A DNA stretch of 9,171 nt. Source: Bacillota bacterium (GTDB taxonomy: Bacteria > Bacillota > Clostridia > Peptostreptococcales > Anaerovoracaceae). Below are positions 6,949 to 9,171 of the stretch, in pieces; position 1 is the first letter of the stretch; each line of letters begins with the position of its first letter. Both the position numbers and the translations under genes were made by a program. Where the stretch lies: assembly GCA_017543805.1 (NCBI GenBank), contig JAFYFK010000128.1:1-9171 (forward strand). Reading direction: 5' to 3'. The notes under the pieces were generated by a model. The model did not search any database. It saw only the letters and a list, made by a program, of their open reading frames with translations, and was not told the origin of the DNA.

Positions 6949-8253
6949 TTAGTGGGTGCTGAGCAGCGCCGGCAGCGTGGTGGATATTGCCGGAATATAA
7001 GTCACGAGAAGCAGCGCGGGGATCCAGACAGTCAGTATCAGCCAGAAGGTCGGCTTAAGTGTCGTGGATACTTCTGCGCCGGAAAGCCTTGCCCCGAGAT
7101 AGAGCAGCGGAGCGCAGGGCGGGGTCACGCAGCCGAGCGAGATATTGACCGCTACGATGGCCGCGAAGTGGACCGGGCTTACGCCTACGGCCTTTACTAT
7201 CGGAAGCAGGATGGGAACGCTCAGCAGAGTCGAACTGGCGTCGTCCATCAGCATGCCCATGATTATCATAAACAGGTTGACGAAGAGCAGAACAACGTAC
7301 TTGTTGCTGGTGGAGCTCATCATGGCGTCCATGATGGCGCCGGGCAGATCCTCGGTGATGTAAAGGCGGGAGAGCATCATTACCATAAAGAGCATTATCA
7401 TGATGCTTCCGATGGAACCGGAGCTCTGTACAAGAACATCCTTGATGTCGCTCGGCTTAAGCTGTCTGTAGATGAAGAAACCCACGATCAGCGCGTAGAC
7501 GAGCGATACGGACGCGGATTCGGTCGGGGTCATTATGCCGCTGTAGATACCGCCGAGTATGATGACCGGGAAGAATACAGCCGGGATAAAGCCTATAAAG
7601 CCCTTCTTGAGCTCTTTGCGGTATTCGGCGCGGTCGTCGAAGGTGATGATGGCCATGCCCTCGTCCTTGCGGACCATAAAGTAATAGGAAATGCAGAACA
7701 TTATGGTCATCATGACGCCGGGGACAAGTATCGCGAGGAAGCACTGCAGGACGGATTCCTGGGCTATCCACGCGTAGATTATCATCAGCGAGCTTGGCGG
7801 TATCAGACCCCCGAGCAGGCAGGCGCTGGATATGAGCGCAGAAGACTTGCCTTTGTCATAGCCCGCTGCCTCCATCCTGGGCCACATGATGGAACCGATA
7901 ACGGTCATTGTAGCCGCGGCGGAACCTGTGACGGATCCGAAGAGCGCGCAGGAGACTACCGCTACCATTCCCAGAGATCCCTTGACCTTGCCGACCAGAA
8001 GACTTATAAAATCTACCAGATGGGCGCCGAGGCTGCTCCGCTCGATTATTCCTCCCGCGATGATGAAAAGAGGGATGGTGAGCAGAACATAATTGCTGAC
8101 CTTGGAGTAGGAATACGGCATTACGAAGCTGGTCTGGTAACCACCGGCGAGCAGCAGGTACAGAGTGGCGCCGAAGAAGGACGCCGGCACGGAAACGCCG
8201 AGGACGAGCAGACCGATAACAAGAACGATCGAGAATATTATCATCGGACTCAT
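6949..8253 (-). CDS. dctM: TRAP transporter large permease subunit (DctM type)
   Basis: 434 residues, the usual length for the 12-helix TRAP-T large subunit, and hydrophobic throughout. Family signatures visible are IPLFIIAGGIIERSSLG (60-76), FGSVTGSAAATMTVIGSIMWP (105-125), GGLIPPSSLMIIYAW (148-162), MTPTESASV (241-249), GMLMDDASSTLL (333-344) and CVTPPCAPLLYLG (375-387). It forms the sodium-driven membrane channel with the DctQ-type subunit and receives substrate from the extracytoplasmic binding protein. The ATG at 8253 overlaps the dctQ stop by one base (TAATG), with AAGGAGG about 10 bases upstream inside the end of dctQ. An out-of-frame ATG lies nearer the RBS, but the family N-terminus and coupling support 8253. 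TRAP systems carry organic anions (carboxylates, sugar acids, sulfonates), which limits guesses on the pathway substrate. Confidence 0.96.
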   Translation of the reverse strand: MSPMIIFSIVLVIGLLVLGVSVPASFFGATLYLLLAGGYQTSFVMPYSYSKVSNYVLLTIPLFIIAGGIIERSSLGAHLVDFISLLVGKVKGSLGMVAVVSCALFGSVTGSAAATMTVIGSIMWPRMEAAGYDKGKSSALISSACLLGGLIPPSSLMIIYAWIAQESVLQCFLAILVPGVMMTIMFCISYYFMVRKDEGMAIITFDDRAEYRKELKKGFIGFIPAVFFPVIILGGIYSGIMTPTESASVSLVYALIVGFFIYRQLKPSDIKDVLVQSSGSIGSIMIMLFMVMMLSRLYITEDLPGAIMDAMMSSTSNKYVVLLFVNLFMIIMGMLMDDASSTLLSVPILLPIVKAVGVSPVHFAAIVAVNISLGCVTPPCAPLLYLGARLSGAEVSTTLKPTFWLILTVWIPALLLVTYIPAISTTLPALLSTH

Positions 8254-8765
8254 TACTCATGCACCTCCTTCCCCATGCTTATGTAATTTTTCTTATGGCG
8301 CACCGTATGGACTATGGTATAGAAAGCCATAAGGGCAATGCCCAGGAAGACCACAAAGTACAGTATAGTATACGGTATCTTGACCGCTGTGGTCTTTGCG
8401 CCGGTACGGTTTGCGTACGCCACAAGGTCGACGCAGAAGCCTGTCGCAATGACGAGCAGCACGGATTCAACAGCTCCGCGTATGGACTTTACCAGTTCCA
8501 TGGAGCGCTCGCTCTTGATAAACACGCCCATCATATCCGCGGAGATCTGGCTCTCCTCGTAGCTGCAGTAAGCCGAACCGATAAAATAAATAATAAAGGC
8601 AAAGAAGATTATTATCTCTTCCATACCTGCAAAGTTGGCTTTAAAGAAATAACGCATGATTACGGTGACGAATACCAGCGTAACGATGACTACGCAGCTG
8701 GCGCTCATCACAAGACGTTCGGCTGAGAGCAGAAAGTCCCATAGCTTTTTAAGGGTCTTCTTCAT
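8253..8765 (-). CDS. dctQ: TRAP transporter small permease subunit (DctQ type)
   Basis: 170 residues with four predicted membrane helices at about 18-40, 48-67, 97-117 and 130-152, the standard DctQ topology. The family-typical MRYFFKANFAGMEEI (37-51) and a Gly-Ser-Ala segment followed by a region rich in charged residues (63-75) are present. It pairs with the large permease encoded directly after it by a one-base stop/start overlap. The start at 8765 is preceded by a weak GGACGG-like RBS about six bases upstream. The basic N-terminus (MKKTLKKLWD) is typical. It is separated from the binding-protein gene by 88 bases that contain a GC-rich hairpin. Confidence 0.92.
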   Translation of the reverse strand: MKKTLKKLWDFLLSAERLVMSASCVVIVTLVFVTVIMRYFFKANFAGMEEIIIFFAFIIYFIGSAYCSYEESQISADMMGVFIKSERSMELVKSIRGAVESVLLVIATGFCVDLVAYANRTGAKTTAVKIPYTILYFVVFLGIALMAFYTIVHTVRHKKNYISMGKEVHE

Positions 8766-8795
8766 AAATTCCGTCCGTTCTTACTTATAAAAGGG

Positions 8796-8821
8796 GCGCG
8801 GAGCCTGTAAGGACTCCGCGC
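8796..8821 (-). terminator. Intercistronic hairpin between dctP and dctQ (attenuator or mRNA stabiliser)
   Basis: Bases 8796-8803 (GCGCGGAG) pair with 8814-8821 (CTCCGCGC). Two further C:G pairs (8804-8805 with 8811-8812) lie inside a one-base bulge at 8813, with a five-base loop. On the transcribed strand the hairpin is followed by CCCCTTTTATAAG, a short, interrupted T-tract. It resembles a leaky terminator or a 3'-end stabilising stem. Such elements after solute-binding-protein genes commonly let the binding protein be made in excess over the permease. That role here is inference. Confidence 0.6.
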
Positions 8822-8853
8822 TAACTGATTTCTGATATCGCAGAATATAACTA

Positions 8854-9171
8854 TTAGTAGTTGTTATCGAACCACTCGATCAGGCCGTTATAAACGTCTT
8901 CTCCGAGTTCGTCCTTGAGTCCGGGCCATACTTCTTCCCTGGTCTTTTCAGCCCAGGAGCGGAGGAGTTCGGGATCCGGCTTTACGACGGTGATGCCGTA
9001 ATCGGCAAGCTTCTGGAGATATTCGTTCTCAACTGCTTCTCCGGAGGAAACGCTGTCCTCGAATACCCAGTTGGCGGCTTCCTGAAGCGCCTGCTTTTCG
9101 GTATCGGTAAGGCTGTTGTAGATATCGGTGTTGATAGCTACGGGAGCCATTTCGAAGAAGTTGTTGATCTG
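8854..9171 (-). CDS. dctP: TRAP transporter solute-binding protein, C-terminal part (DctP type; 5' end outside window)
   Basis: The frame is open from the window edge at 9171 to the TAA at 8854-8856, immediately followed in frame by a TAG (tandem stops). The 105 visible residues match the C-terminal lobe of DctP-family extracytoplasmic receptors. They include a surface helix with LTDTEKQALQEAANW, then LADYGITVVKPDPELLRSWAEKTREEVWPGLKDELG and a final helix around GLIEWFDNNY. The Met at 9150 is internal: the upstream codons QINNFFE continue the family pattern. The conserved Arg that binds the substrate's acid group, the signal peptide and the promoter all lie beyond the window. Its position ahead of the DctQ- and DctM-type genes completes a P-Q-M TRAP set. 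Confidence 0.88.
   Translation of the reverse strand, partial: QINNFFEMAPVAINTDIYNSLTDTEKQALQEAANWVFEDSVSSGEAVENEYLQKLADYGITVVKPDPELLRSWAEKTREEVWPGLKDELGEDVYNGLIEWFDNNY

Larger units (their letters stand above)
507..9171 (-). other. Predicted operon: TRAP uptake, SDR, twin GREs, one activase
   Basis: Seven same-strand genes, with gaps of 88, -1, 11, 12, 35 and 24 bases in transcription order, end at the hairpin at 463-494. The only internal interruptions are the dctP-dctQ hairpin and the AT-rich spacer before the activase. Promoter and regulator are not in the window; the transcript starts beyond 9171. The arrangement suggests uptake and anaerobic breakdown of one anionic substrate. Confidence 0.8.

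Noticed and set aside
6952..8286. 444-codon plus-strand open frame opposite the TRAP large permease
   Set aside because: It is extremely rich in His, Asp, Gly and Tyr, as expected from the complement of membrane-protein codons. The DctM-type protein on the other strand is unambiguous.

Overview
The window holds the 3' end of one forward-strand gene and, on the minus strand, a tightly packed run of seven genes that reads as one operon (transcribed from about 9171 down to 507). It suggests a strictly anaerobic, moderately GC-rich bacterium. Glycyl radical enzymes (GREs) are destroyed by oxygen, and most starts have strong AAGGAG-type ribosome binding sites. A Clostridia/Oscillospirales-like gut anaerobe is the most natural guess, but nothing here fixes the taxon.

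Layout: (1) bases 2-445, plus strand: C-terminal half of an MFS transporter. (2) bases 463-494: a strong hairpin with T-runs on both strands, a bidirectional terminator between convergent transcription units. (3) minus strand, in transcription order: end of a TRAP solute-binding protein (DctP type, cut by the window edge), TRAP small permease (DctQ type), TRAP large permease (DctM type), an SDR-family dehydrogenase, GRE-1 (772 aa), a GRE-activating radical SAM enzyme (305 aa), and GRE-2 (762 aa). Gaps are 24-88 bases or less, and one gene pair overlaps by a single base. No gene-free stretch exceeds 100 bases.

How the genes may work together (inference): the TRAP transporter brings in an anionic compound, such as a carboxylate, sugar acid or sulfonate. 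The SDR oxidises or reduces a hydroxyl/carbonyl. One or both GREs, radicalised by the single activase between them, then carry out a radical elimination or cleavage. Both GREs keep the catalytic Cys-x-Glu and the glycyl radical loop, so both look active. They are clearly paralogous but differ around the active site. They also share an unusual N-terminal block and depart from the glycerol dehydratase substrate-binding pattern. I cannot assign a substrate. The TRAP + SDR + twin-GRE + single-activase set is the main candidate for an undescribed pathway. No microcompartment genes, sulfite reductase or proline-pathway genes are visible that would tie it to the choline, sulfonate or hydroxyproline systems.
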